Origin: CAWBOY01 sp963790585 | GTDB lineage: Bacteria > Planctomycetota > Planctomycetia > Gemmatales > Gemmataceae | NCBI GenBank assembly: GCA_963790585.1 | Contig: CAWBOY010000001.1 | Coordinates: 868,001 to 932,000 of the forward strand | DNA length: 64,000 nt | Direction: 5' to 3' | Part shown: positions 55,907-64,000 of the stretch, in pieces | Numbering within the stretch: the first letter of the stretch is position 1 | Layout of the letters: the number at the start of each line of letters is the position of its first letter | Made by a program: the position numbers and the translations under genes | The notes under the pieces: generated by a model | Told to the model about the DNA's origin: nothing | Database searches by the model: none | Seen by the model: only the letters and a program-made list of their open reading frames with translations

Positions 55907-56811
55907 ATGTCTCGACCTGGATCTTTGTTCCGAACGAGTATCTACGATGTCATCCCGACCTTGTGTGTCTTTGGCATCGTCGCCCTGATTTTCTGGACGT
56001 TTCTATCGTTTCAGACGCTGTCGTGGTGGATTCTCATTCCGGCGTTCATCGTTTTGGCCTGGTCCTATTGTTGGAATATGCAATGTCTGTCGCACAACTT
56101 CATACATAATCCCTTCTTCCATGTGAAAATGTTGAATCGGCTGTTCAGCGTTATTGAGACGTTGCGCTCGGCATTCCGCATGTTTTCTATCATCATTATC
56201 ATTTGAATCATCATTTCGGCGACAACGATAAGAAGGGGCCGGACGGGTATACTCGTGATTGGTCTTCGATTTATCGGCATAGCAAAGACGACAAGCCGGA
56301 GCCATTTTGGCGTTATGTGTTGCTCAGCTATTGGCGTGTCGAAGTCGGGCCACTGTTGAAAGTCGTGTGGCGGCATGGCTGGAAAGAAGTCGCGCAAGCC
56401 GTCGTTGAAACTCTGGCGCTCGCCACCTTTTAGGGCGCGATGTGTTGGGTTGATTGGCGCTATTTTGTTTACTTTTATTTTCCATCCTACTACATCGGCT
56501 GGATGCTCAGTTATGCCGAGGGGTATTTGGAACATTACGGTGCCCAACCTGGCAACCCGTTCGCCAACTCCGTTAGTTCGTATCATCGCCTTTATAATTT
56601 GATTTGGTTTAACAACGGCTACCATCAGGAACATCACTGGGACCCGAAATGGCATTGGTCCCGGATGCCGCAGTTGCATGAACAAATCAAGGATCAGATG
56701 GCCCGCAACCACACACGAATCCTCAAAGGCCCGCACATGACGGCTTTGCTGGAGGATTGGTGGAAGGGTGAGGCGAAAGATCAGACCGTCGAAAAGCGTA
56801 GCGCGGCTTAG
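55907..56811 (+). pseudogene. Membrane fatty acid desaturase/hydroxylase-like gene, frameshift and stop
   Basis: Three reading segments give a desaturase-like protein with two pairs of membrane helices and the histidine boxes of the di-iron family: 'LSHNFIHNPFF', 'HHYHLNHHFGDND' and 'NGYHQEHHWDPKWHW'. A missing base near 56,170 and an in-frame TAG at 56431-56433 interrupt it; corrected length is about 301 residues. Two lesions of different kinds make real inactivation more likely than in the neighbouring one-shift genes. ATG 55907 has aaaggagg upstream. Confidence 0.75.
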
Positions 56812-56821
56812 GACCGTCTCG

Positions 56822-56923
56822 TGAGCCCCTCGCCCCCGTACTCGGGGGAGAGGGGTTGGGGTGAAGGGGGCAAGTTTTCCCAGACTCAGCCCCTCGCCCC
56901 CATACTCGGGGGCGAGGGGAGAA
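56822..56923. repeat. Two direct copies of a GC-rich hairpin behind the desaturase gene
   Basis: The sequence cccctcgcccccgtactcgg and its partner gggagagggg at 56825-56855 form one hairpin; a near copy follows at 56889-56921. The first begins 11-14 bp after the desaturase stop. The upstream part of the open frame of the next gene is made of this repeat, so that gene must start later. Confidence 0.7.
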
Positions 56924-56961
56924 GCTCACCGACCGCGAATAAGCCCGCGTCAACTCCACGG

Positions 56962-59016
56962 ATGGAATCCATGCGCTATCTGTTACCAAACTGGCTGCTT
57001 GCCTTCGGTTTATCTCTCCTCTTCATTTTCGCTGCCGTCGTCCTCTTTTTTCGACCTCAGCTTGCCACCTACTACACGCCGGTTACGATTCAATTTCATG
57101 CTCTAAAAACAGACAAAATCTATCTTTCTTGGAACGATAACCCAGGCGATCGAGTTTCCCTAGTACCAATCGCCGAAAAATCCGCGCCGCTGAAACCGGA
57201 TTCGGATCAAACCTGGTGCGGCCTGCTGCCGCCGGTTGCTATCGATCGACTCACGCTCATCGCTCCTGGCAGTGCCGATTTCGTCTTGGATCAATTGATC
57301 CTTCAGACGCGCTCCTCGATCGGCGCAGATACGACGTTGGCGACAACAGATTTCCAGCCGGCGAACGCCGATGCGGGTGTGGTGACGCTTCAAACGCGGG
57401 CGGCATTGAATATCAATCCGCCGGCGCGTCTATTTTCGCTCGTCGCGCATTGGTTTATTCCCGCGCTGGTGTTGACGCTCGTGGTCCTTGCGGCCATTCG
57501 ATCGCTAACCGGCGTGGCTACTGCGCTGCCGTTGAGCGAGCGTACGCCGCGCGGATTGGTGATTGTTTCTCGCCTTTGTATTGTCATTACAGTTCTCTAC
57601 GTCTTACATCACGAAACGATGCCGGCGTTTTATAATTCCGGTGATTCCAATTGGTATTTGTGGAAGGGCGGTCAGATGGCCGAGGAGTATGGCCGCTTTG
57701 AGAGCGACCACTCCTATCTCTACGAGCTGTGCAAACTACCGGGCTATTCCTTCCTTTACGCGGTTATCGTCAAAGTCGTCGGCTACAACATTTCGACTCT
57801 GATGCTGTCGCAGCATCTCGCGTTTTGCTTCGCGCTCTTTCTTCTAGGCCGAGCCTTATTGCATTTCGCTACGCCGCTGGTCGTATGCCTCGGCCTGCTG
57901 GCAATTGCATTGAGCCCTATTCAGCTCTTTTATTGCAGCTTTGTGATGTCGGAAAGTTGGCTGATGTCGCTGACGCTCATCGCGTTCGCGTGTCTTTTGG
58001 AGCTGGCAGGGGGCGAGCGGAAGTGCGAGGGACGCTGGTTGTTGGCGTTCTCGCTGGCGGTGGCCGCCGCTTCCATGATGCGTACCAACGGCATTTTTCT
58101 CGCTCTCGGATTGGTGCCGTTCTACGCGAAACAGTTTCGGTTGGGGCAAATCTCCTGGTCACGAGCGCTCGCTCGAATGACCCTGTCTGGACTGCTGATT
58201 CTCATGCCGCTGACTCTATGGTCGGTGCGGAATTATTCGTCTCGCCGGGTGCTTGGCCCTCAGCAGATGGAAGGGATCATGTTATTTCAGGGGCTGACGT
58301 ATGGCGGCGCGCTCGATCCGCGCGCACGGCGTTTGAACCCGGCTACGCCGAATTCAGTCGATTGCACGCGAATCACGAGTTGGCTCCCTGGGCCCTGCGC
58401 GTTCCTTTTCGATCAAGGATTAGCGAAGAACTCCGACGGCATCCAGGTTATGAGCGACCTGGAGACCCAACTTCGCGCCATAGTTCGGCAATCGATAGAA
58501 ATGCAGCCGCGCGTTTATGGGGCCGCCATGCTACGCGGCCTGTACGACAACGTTTGGCAACCAGACGCGATCGACCACATCAATCACGATCGCAACGCAC
58601 CGCTCAGCCTTAATTATTTCAATGATGAGAAGACACAATGGGCGGTTGCCAACGTGAAAATGTCGAACTCACGCCATATCTACGACGTGCGCGGCGGAAC
58701 GAGTTGGCTGGCGCGATTCTTCCGCCAATGGAACCTTTGGTATTTGGCGTATTACCGTACTCTGCTCATCGGGGCCTTAATCGCGGGATTCCTGTCCCTG
58801 CGCGGCCAACAGACGCAGGCTCTGTTCTACACCCCCTATCTGTTATTTGGCGCGAATATACTGTTATATACGACCCTGATTATGCCATATGGCCGCTACA
58901 TCCATGTCCTCGATTGCTTGTTGACATTGCAAATCGTGTTCACGGCGTCCAAGCTAAGGCTTGGCGGGCTATCGGCGCAAAGAGTAGATTCCCACCAGAT
59001 TCGTGCCGCCGCCTGA
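56962..59016 (+). CDS. Large membrane protein, probable GT-C/PMT-like glycosyltransferase
   Basis: ATG 56962 (or 56971) begins a membrane helix; the 685-residue protein has one N-terminal helix, an exported beta-rich domain (about residues 30-150) and about ten further helices. The loop 'MPAFYNSGDSNWYLWKGG' with its Asp resembles the acidic first loop of GT-C enzymes that use polyprenyl-phosphate sugars, and 'MSESWLMSLTLIAF' is a typical later loop. Activity and acceptor are unknown. The frame is intact. Confidence 0.65.
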   Translation: MESMRYLLPNWLLAFGLSLLFIFAAVVLFFRPQLATYYTPVTIQFHALKTDKIYLSWNDNPGDRVSLVPIAEKSAPLKPDSDQTWCGLLPPVAIDRLTLIAPGSADFVLDQLILQTRSSIGADTTLATTDFQPANADAGVVTLQTRAALNINPPARLFSLVAHWFIPALVLTLVVLAAIRSLTGVATALPLSERTPRGLVIVSRLCIVITVLYVLHHETMPAFYNSGDSNWYLWKGGQMAEEYGRFESDHSYLYELCKLPGYSFLYAVIVKVVGYNISTLMLSQHLAFCFALFLLGRALLHFATPLVVCLGLLAIALSPIQLFYCSFVMSESWLMSLTLIAFACLLELAGGERKCEGRWLLAFSLAVAAASMMRTNGIFLALGLVPFYAKQFRLGQISWSRALARMTLSGLLILMPLTLWSVRNYSSRRVLGPQQMEGIMLFQGLTYGGALDPRARRLNPATPNSVDCTRITSWLPGPCAFLFDQGLAKNSDGIQVMSDLETQLRAIVRQSIEMQPRVYGAAMLRGLYDNVWQPDAIDHINHDRNAPLSLNYFNDEKTQWAVANVKMSNSRHIYDVRGGTSWLARFFRQWNLWYLAYYRTLLIGALIAGFLSLRGQQTQALFYTPYLLFGANILLYTTLIMPYGRYIHVLDCLLTLQIVFTASKLRLGGLSAQRVDSHQIRAAA

Positions 59017-59059
59017 TGACCAACGCCGATGCCCACAACCGAAGCGACAAACACTTCGC

Positions 59060-59884
59060 TCAACGTGGCAGCAAATTCTCACTCAACACAGTCGGGCACC
59101 AATACTTTTCGATGTGCTGAATGATCTGCTCCGTGCCTTCCTTATGCGTGACGAACGGCCTCATCTTGGGGTTGTACATAGCATCCGTCAGGTCGCGCAC
59201 GAGGACGCAGTGAATGCCCCAGCGCGTCATCTGCTTGATCGCAAAGGTGCGATTGAGGATGCACATGTTGGTATGCACGCCGATCACGATGAGGTTCTTG
59301 ATGCCGCGTTGCTTGAGCAGAGAATAAACCTCTTTGCCATCGTCCGAGACGAAATCCTCATCAGCCACGGTGATGGCGGAGTGTTGCCGGGTCCAGGCGC
59401 GACTTTGTTTGGCGGGGGTCTCGTCATCGCAGCCGCCGTCCGAGGCATCGCATGGAAGTCCCGGGTCGGGCAGCTCGACGGCCTTGGGCGGGTCGATACG
59501 CTTGATCTCGAGCATTCGTTTGCGCTGAGGTGTGTCTTTATAGAAGCTCATGCAATCGGACGGGGCATGAATGATTGTCACCCCCTTCTTGCGCAGAGCC
59601 GAGACGACCGGCTCGGCGTTCTTGGCGAGGACGGCACAACGCTGCGCCGCACTCTTGCACCAATGATCGTCCCACATATCGCAAATAATTAGGGCCGTCT
59701 CTTTTGGGTTGAGTTCTTCCGACACTTTGACTTCTTTCCACAACCCGCTGCCCTTGAAGGCTTCGACACGCGTGCGCAGCGCCAGCTTAAGTGCCGGGTC
59801 CGTGTCGGCCGGTAGGGCCGGTCCGAGATTGGCAAGCAAGGCACCGGGCAGAAAAACTAGCAGGGAAAGTCGAAGCGCAGTCAT
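59060..59884 (-). CDS. Exported isochorismatase-family cysteine hydrolase
   Basis: The 274-residue protein has a signal peptide ('LSLLVFLPGALLANLGPALPA') and the isochorismatase fold: catalytic Asp in 'ALIICDMWDDHWC', and the catalytic Cys in 'IVIGVHTNMCILNRTF'. A region 'PDPGLPCDASDGGCDDE' rich in acid and Cys is inserted between them. Family enzymes hydrolyse amides or vinyl ethers such as nicotinamide and isochorismate; an exported member suggests an extracytoplasmic amide. Start ATG 59884; intact. Confidence 0.8.
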   Translation of the reverse strand: MTALRLSLLVFLPGALLANLGPALPADTDPALKLALRTRVEAFKGSGLWKEVKVSEELNPKETALIICDMWDDHWCKSAAQRCAVLAKNAEPVVSALRKKGVTIIHAPSDCMSFYKDTPQRKRMLEIKRIDPPKAVELPDPGLPCDASDGGCDDETPAKQSRAWTRQHSAITVADEDFVSDDGKEVYSLLKQRGIKNLIVIGVHTNMCILNRTFAIKQMTRWGIHCVLVRDLTDAMYNPKMRPFVTHKEGTEQIIQHIEKYWCPTVLSENLLPR

Positions 59885-60846
59885 GTCGAGGACTCCAAAG
59901 GTGTGTAGGCAGGCCCGCCCCATATTATCGCGTTCCGTTTGCTTTCGCATCTCTTCACGGAAAACTTGTTTGCCATTTTTAGAAAGCTACGGATAATCAC
60001 CCTTGCTAGTACACATTTCCACTCCGGAGAGACACCGATGCAACTGACCGCGCTCCTGTTCGCGCTGGCGCTGACGCCGGCACTTGAAGAGACCAAGGGC
60101 TATCACCTCGTCAAGACTGTGCCTATCCCCGGCGATGGAGGCTGGGATTACGTCGTCGTCGATGAGCCAGGCCGACGAGTTTACATCACGCATGGTACCG
60201 ATGTTGTTGCGTTGGACGCCGATACCAACGAAGTGAAGGGTACGATCAGTGGCCTCAAGGGCGTTCATGGCGTCGCGGTCGCTTCGGAGCTGGGACGCGG
60301 TTTTATCAGCGATGGCAGGGCCAACACGGTCGTGATGTTTGATACAAAAACGCTAAAAAAGATCGGCGATGTGGAAGTAGGGCGAAATCCGGACGCGATC
60401 ATCTACGATCCCGCGACGAGCCGAGTCTTTGCATTCAATGGCGCCGGCAAGAGCGCCAGCGTCCTTGAAGCCAAGGACGGCAAGGTCGCCGGTACCATCG
60501 AGCTGGGTGGCAAGCCGGAATACGCGATCGCGGACGGCCAAGGCTTCGTTTTCGTCAATATGGAAGACACCAACGAAGTCTTGAAGCTGGACGCCAAAAA
60601 ATTGAAAGTCGCCGAGCGAATCGCGATAGCCCCGGCCAAGATTCCGGTCGGCATGACAATGGACACGAAGGGCCGCCGCCTGTTCGTCGGGTGCCGAAGC
60701 AAGCATTTGATTGTGATCGACGCGGATACGTCGAAAGTTGTCGCCACTGAGCCGATTGGCACGGGCGTCGACGCGAATTGCTTTGATCCCGAGACCAAGC
60801 TGGTTTTCAGCTCGCAGGGCGATGGCACGCTGCTCGTGTTCCATCA

Positions 60847-62108
60847 CAGGGCAATCGCATCTAATCCCCCATAAAAAGGCCAAGAATGGCCTCGCGCGTT
60901 TCGTCGTTCCAGCCTGCTTGCAAGCGCTTCTTCTCGATGCCGCCTTTGGTCGATTCGTCCTGCCGCAATAACGAGATGACCCAGCGTCGTAACAACGCCA
61001 GGTTCCCTGCCGCATGGCCCGTCCGAGCACGATTGCGATCCTCCGCAAAATACATGTCCAACACCCAATGCAAGCCATTCTCCACTCCCCAATGACTCCG
61101 TATCGCTCCCGCCATCTGCTTCGCCTTGGGTTGCAGGCTGCTTATAAAATAACGCACCTCCGACTTCTCCACTCCACCCTCCTGGTAGCTACGCGTGCAA
61201 CGGGCGATGCTCACCAGATCCCGCCAATCCTCCTGATGACGCAACGTCTTGGGTACCGCCATCGTCTGCGTCCAGCGCGTTTCCAAGCGACCGTGCCCCT
61301 TGTCCTGCTCCGTGTGCGTTTGCACCGTTGCCGTGCTACGACCCTCGTCCACGGCGGCAAACGCCTCCACGATGTCCTGCTCCAAATGCTCCTGATTCCC
61401 TTTCACCGCCAGCACATAATCGGCTCCCTTTTCTCGTATCTTGCTGGCAATCTCTTTCTGACATCCCATGGCATCCAAAGTCACAATCGCTCCCGTCAAT
61501 TCCAACACCTCCAACAGTTTAGGAATCGCTGTGATCTCATTGGATTTGTCATCGACCACTTCCTGACCCAAAAGCAATTGGTTCTCCGTGGCCCAGGCGC
61601 TAACGACATGAAGCGGATGCTTGCTCTTGGCTCGATCCAACGTCGCACGAGCCGTCTTGCCGTCGATGGCCACCACCTGGCCGGACGTACTCCGTTCGAG
61701 GCTGGTCACCCAGCTCAGAAAACACTCGACAAAGGCTTTGCCATCCAGGGCGGCGAACACACGAGCGAAGGTGTCATGCGACGGCACGCGGTCGGGCAGA
61801 TCCAGGAATTTTTCGAGCCAGACGCGCTTGCTCTTGGCGAACTTTTCCATGGCCACGCAATCGTTGGCGCCGCTGACGACAGCGCACAGGGCGATGAAGA
61901 GGATGTCCAGCAGTCGGTGATGCTTGGTACGGTTGATGCGTGGATCCTGCAACTGGGCAAAAGCGGCAAGAAAGGGGGTTGCTTGGGTCTGCGCCATGAG
62001 TCTTTTCCTCCGTGAAACGGGTACGTTCCACCAGAATCATTCGCAGTAACCTTGTCCCTGACAACTGAACAGCCAATAATGAACAGGCGTTTAGATGCGA
62101 TTGCCCTG
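60847..62108 (-). mobile_element. ISAs1-family insertion sequence (1,262 bp)
   Basis: Perfect 18-bp terminal inverted repeats cagggcaatcgcatctaa (60847-60864) and its complement (62091-62108) are flanked by the 10-bp target duplication tgttccatca at 60837-60846 and 62109-62118. One intact transposase gene fills it. Unchanged ends and duplication show a recent insertion. Confidence 0.95.
60861..61997 (-). CDS. ISAs1-family transposase
   Basis: The 378-residue protein matches the H-repeat/ISAs1 family: 'DPRINRTKHHRLLDILFIAL' N-terminus, first Asp in 'VVAIDGKTARATLD', second Asp in 'VTLDAMGCQKEIA', and the C-terminal 'RSHWGVENGLHWVLDMYFAEDRNR' (in part 'HWGVENGLHWVLD') with the Glu. Complete and in frame. 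Its stop lies within the inner edge of the left terminal repeat. Confidence 0.93.
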   Translation of the reverse strand: MAQTQATPFLAAFAQLQDPRINRTKHHRLLDILFIALCAVVSGANDCVAMEKFAKSKRVWLEKFLDLPDRVPSHDTFARVFAALDGKAFVECFLSWVTSLERSTSGQVVAIDGKTARATLDRAKSKHPLHVVSAWATENQLLLGQEVVDDKSNEITAIPKLLEVLELTGAIVTLDAMGCQKEIASKIREKGADYVLAVKGNQEHLEQDIVEAFAAVDEGRSTATVQTHTEQDKGHGRLETRWTQTMAVPKTLRHQEDWRDLVSIARCTRSYQEGGVEKSEVRYFISSLQPKAKQMAGAIRSHWGVENGLHWVLDMYFAEDRNRARTGHAAGNLALLRRWVISLLRQDESTKGGIEKKRLQAGWNDETREAILGLFMGD

Positions 62109-62417
62109 TGTTCCATCAAGAGAGCGCCGACAAGTACAAGCTCGTGGAAACCTTGAAGACGCCGCTGCGCTCGAAGACGATGGGTCTCGATACGAAGACC
62201 CACAAGCTGTTTGTGCCGATGGTCGAGACCAAGACCGACCCGGCCAATCCGACAGCCCGGCCGACGACGAAGCCGGGTAGCTTCGCGGTCCAAGTCTGGG
62301 CGCGATGACGAATGATTCGCTGTGTGACAGGGCTATCAAGAAATGTTTATTAATCTTCAGTCAGATAGGGTTATCGAGAACCGAGCCTGAAGCCTAAGCG
62401 AAGGAGCATTTGTATTA

Positions 62418-62488
62418 CCGATCCTGAAGCGTAAGGGGAGGGGCACTACATCGGTGTAATCCCCTTCCCTCACGCTTCAGGATCGGTG
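62418..62488. repeat. Palindrome between the propeller and sigma factor genes
   Basis: Arms accgatcctgaagcgtaagg (from 62418) and its near complement ending at 62488 pair over about 26 bp. Just before it, gagcctgaagcctaagcgaa (62385-62404) resembles the ends of the tract at 44,906-45,164, so it belongs to a wider dispersed family. It lies between two convergent stops (62308 and 62554). Confidence 0.75.
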
Positions 62489-62553
62489 ATGCTGCGCCTT
62501 ACTGCTTACATTCACTGGATGACGATCAATAAACGTTGGATTTGTGAATCTCC

Positions 62554-63390
62554 CTAATCCGCGTGCATGCTTTCACGGACTTTGCTCAGCGCTTCGCTTT
62601 CGATCTGCCGGACGCGCTCGCGCGTCAAGCCGAGGCGTTCGCCGATCTCTTTGAGCGTCTTCGGCTCTTCGTCGTCGAGGCCGAAGCGCATACGCAGGAC
62701 TTTGGCCTCGCGCGGGTCCATCTTGCTCAGCAGCTCCAGCACATGCGTCAGGTCGTCGGCTTCCACCATTTCCATGTCAGGCGTCTTGGCGTGCCCATCC
62801 GTGAGCATTTCATCAAGCGACCAGCCGGTCTCGGTCTGATCGGTCTGGGGCACTGAGTTGTAGACGCGAATCGCCTTTTTGATGATCGATAGCTTTTTCT
62901 TGGGTAGATCAAGTGACCGAGCCACTTCTTCGAGCGTCGGGGCGCGGCCCAACTCTTCCTGCAGCTTGGCCGAGGCGCGGCGCCATTTCGCCAGCTGCTC
63001 GACCATGTAGGCCGGTATGCGGATAGTCTTGGCGGTGTTGACGAGGGCACGCTTGATCGACTGCTTGATCCAGTAGCTGGCATAAGTGCTGAAGCGGGTG
63101 TTCATGGTCGGATCGAAGCCTTCGACGGCGCGGAGCAGGCCGAGGTTGCCTTCCTCGATAAGGTCCTGCAGGCCCAGACCCTTGCCGGTGTAGCTGCGGG
63201 CGATGTTGACGACGAGGCGCAGGTTGGCGCGCACCATCCGGTCACGCGCATCACTGTCGCCATCTTCAATACGGTAAGCGAGCTGCTTTTCCTCGTCGGC
63301 GCTGAGCAACGGAGTCTCGTTGATTTCGCGGAGATACGTTTCCAGAGGCGACTGGACGGCATCTGTGGAAAGCCGGCGTGCTCTTGTCAT
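62554..63390 (-). CDS. RpoD-like sigma-70 factor
   Basis: The 278-residue protein has regions 1.2 ('PLETYLREINETPLL'), 2 ('LRLVVNIARSYTGKGLGLQD', 'NTRFSTYASYWIKQSI'), 3 ('AYMVEQLAKWRRASAKLQEE') and 4.2 ('TLKEIGERLGLTRERVRQIE'). Region 2.4 and 4.2 residues match primary-type promoter recognition, while the short N-terminus without region 1.1 fits the smaller SigA/RpoS-like sigma factors common in planctomycetes. Start ATG 63390; intact. Confidence 0.9.
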   Translation of the reverse strand: MTRARRLSTDAVQSPLETYLREINETPLLSADEEKQLAYRIEDGDSDARDRMVRANLRLVVNIARSYTGKGLGLQDLIEEGNLGLLRAVEGFDPTMNTRFSTYASYWIKQSIKRALVNTAKTIRIPAYMVEQLAKWRRASAKLQEELGRAPTLEEVARSLDLPKKKLSIIKKAIRVYNSVPQTDQTETGWSLDEMLTDGHAKTPDMEMVEADDLTHVLELLSKMDPREAKVLRMRFGLDDEEPKTLKEIGERLGLTRERVRQIESEALSKVRESMHAD

Positions 63391-63498
63391 GGGTGTTTCC
63401 AGCGCTTTCAGGAGTAGCCCTGCTGCAAGTCAAGTTCCGAGCGGAACGTCCCTATCCCGCTCGGGCTTCGTTGTCGAAACACCGCTCGGGACCAAGAG

Positions 63499-63584
63499 TC
63501 TGTCCAAAAAGGGGTCAGGTACCATTGTGCGAAGCACCCTTCGGGCCGTTCCGGCAATGGCACCTGACCCCTTTTCGGACAGAC
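63499..63584. repeat. Palindrome, family E copy 2, upstream of the sigma factor gene
   Basis: Outer arms gtctgtccaaaaaggggtca and tgacccctttt-cggacagac enclose the same loop (gaagcacccttcgggcc) as the palindrome at 37,293. The stem base pairs differ in a compensated way (ggtcAggt/accTgacc here, ggtcGggt/accCgacc there). It lies about 110 bp upstream of the sigma factor start. Confidence 0.8.
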
Positions 63585-63639
63585 TCGATGTCAAGGCCCC
63601 CACGATCGCGGGCCGTGAACAATCCGCCTGACGACTGAA

Positions 63640-64000
63640 CTATCGGCCCGTTCCGGGCTCAGGCTGGATGGGTAAAGAGGAGCGAAAGCATTTGGCGGGT
63701 CATCCTTCGCCGGAAGGAGTTGATTAACCCTCCTCTTCGGACCACTCTGCCGGGCCAGCACGCTGCCGGGGCCGCTGCAACGCGCGGCTGTGGAGGCGGA
63801 CCTCCACTTCCGACACCGTCAAACAACATGACAGACCTTTTACAACTTTAGTCGTATATCACGATTCGCAGGTTCCCGGTTCCGTCTGAAACAGAAAAAT
63901 CGGCACTGCCGAGAAAACCAGTGCGATCTTGTTCGCGCCCCGGAATCCGCCTAAGATTCGCTATAGTCCGCAATCCCTTATGCCGGTTCGCGCAAGCACC
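63640..64000. other. Right end of the window, no gene recognised
   Basis: No open frame with family resemblance, tRNA or repeat could be recognised in this stretch. It probably holds the upstream region of the sigma factor gene and of a gene beyond the window. Confidence 0.5.

Larger units (their letters stand above)
60039..62308 (+). pseudogene. Exported YncE-like beta-propeller gene split by an ISAs1-type element
   Basis: ATG 60039 with ggag upstream starts a short signal peptide ('LTALLFALALTPAL'). Blades of about 42 residues follow, each with 'VVDEPGRRVYITHG', 'GVAVASELGRGFISDG' or similar strands, as in YncE/NHL-type propellers. The coding sequence stops at 60846 and continues from 62119 to the stop at 62308: removing the element and one 10-bp duplication restores 'LLVFHQESADKYKLVETL'. 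The intact protein would be about 330 residues. The role is unknown. Confidence 0.85.

Noticed and set aside
56821..56961. Longer N-terminus of the large membrane protein from 56821
   Set aside because: This part is the translation of the GC-rich hairpin repeat; the first membrane helix begins just after ATG 56962.

Overview
The window looks like a chromosome segment of a planctomycete (Planctomycetota, most likely a Gemmatales relative). The reasons are a 2,750-residue surface protein with the N-terminal 'LERLEDRTLLS' sorting-type motif typical of that phylum, small conserved proteins of planctomycete type, several unrelated mobile elements, and intergenic gaps full of long palindromes. The phylum call is inference from content; no marker gene was compared.

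Layout. 1-10.8 kb: a wrecked tailed-phage head-gene module in the order portal, MuF-like protein, small terminase, large terminase. The portal is split by an IS1634-type element and the large terminase by a 4.3 kb IS21-type element that carries a zinc-finger ORF and a ParB-like gene ahead of istA/istB. A 3' tRNA-Met-like fragment at 10,987-11,029 may mark an attachment site. 11.2-13.0 kb: a polytopic membrane protein. 13.2-21.5 kb: the giant surface protein. 21.7-24.2 kb: creatininase-family hydrolase, ribonuclease D and a small Sm-like protein. 24.2-29.4 kb: a minus-strand cluster of a C25-type peptidase, an inactive transglutaminase/7TM protein and an ATP-grasp ligase, with a copy of one long palindrome after each of the first two genes. 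29.8-35.3 kb: SDR, pyruvate phosphate dikinase, pyridoxamine phosphate oxidase, TIM-barrel isomerase. 35.28-38.36 kb: an IS5-like element whose left terminal repeat was invaded by a group II intron and by a small palindrome. 38.4-51.4 kb: PTS enzyme I, AhpD-like protein, metallopeptidase, ROK kinase, SIS isomerase, MFS permease, TPR protein, metallo-beta-lactamase-fold hydrolase, thioesterase, sugar-phosphate transferase, ABC exporter. 51.6-64 kb: pyruvate kinase, DegT aminotransferase, arginase-fold protein, broken fatty acid desaturase, large membrane glycosyltransferase-like protein, isochorismatase-type hydrolase, a beta-propeller gene split by an ISAs1-type element, and an RpoD-like sigma factor.

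Two patterns run through the whole window. First, most long palindromes sit directly behind stop codons, and three families occur as pairs whose arms differ by compensatory changes. Second, many single-copy host genes (ppdK, pyk, ptsI, pdxH, rnd and others) need a one-base shift to read through, while every transposase and the intron reverse transcriptase are intact. Uncorrected sequence errors in single-copy DNA are a simple explanation, but real decay cannot be excluded from sequence alone.

Genes that plausibly work together: pyruvate kinase, pyruvate phosphate dikinase and PTS enzyme I all act at the phosphoenolpyruvate node; DegT aminotransferase, the SIS isomerase, the sugar-phosphate transferase and two membrane glycosyltransferase-like proteins fit surface polysaccharide synthesis; the peptidase/transglutaminase/ligase cluster looks like one peptide-modifying unit.
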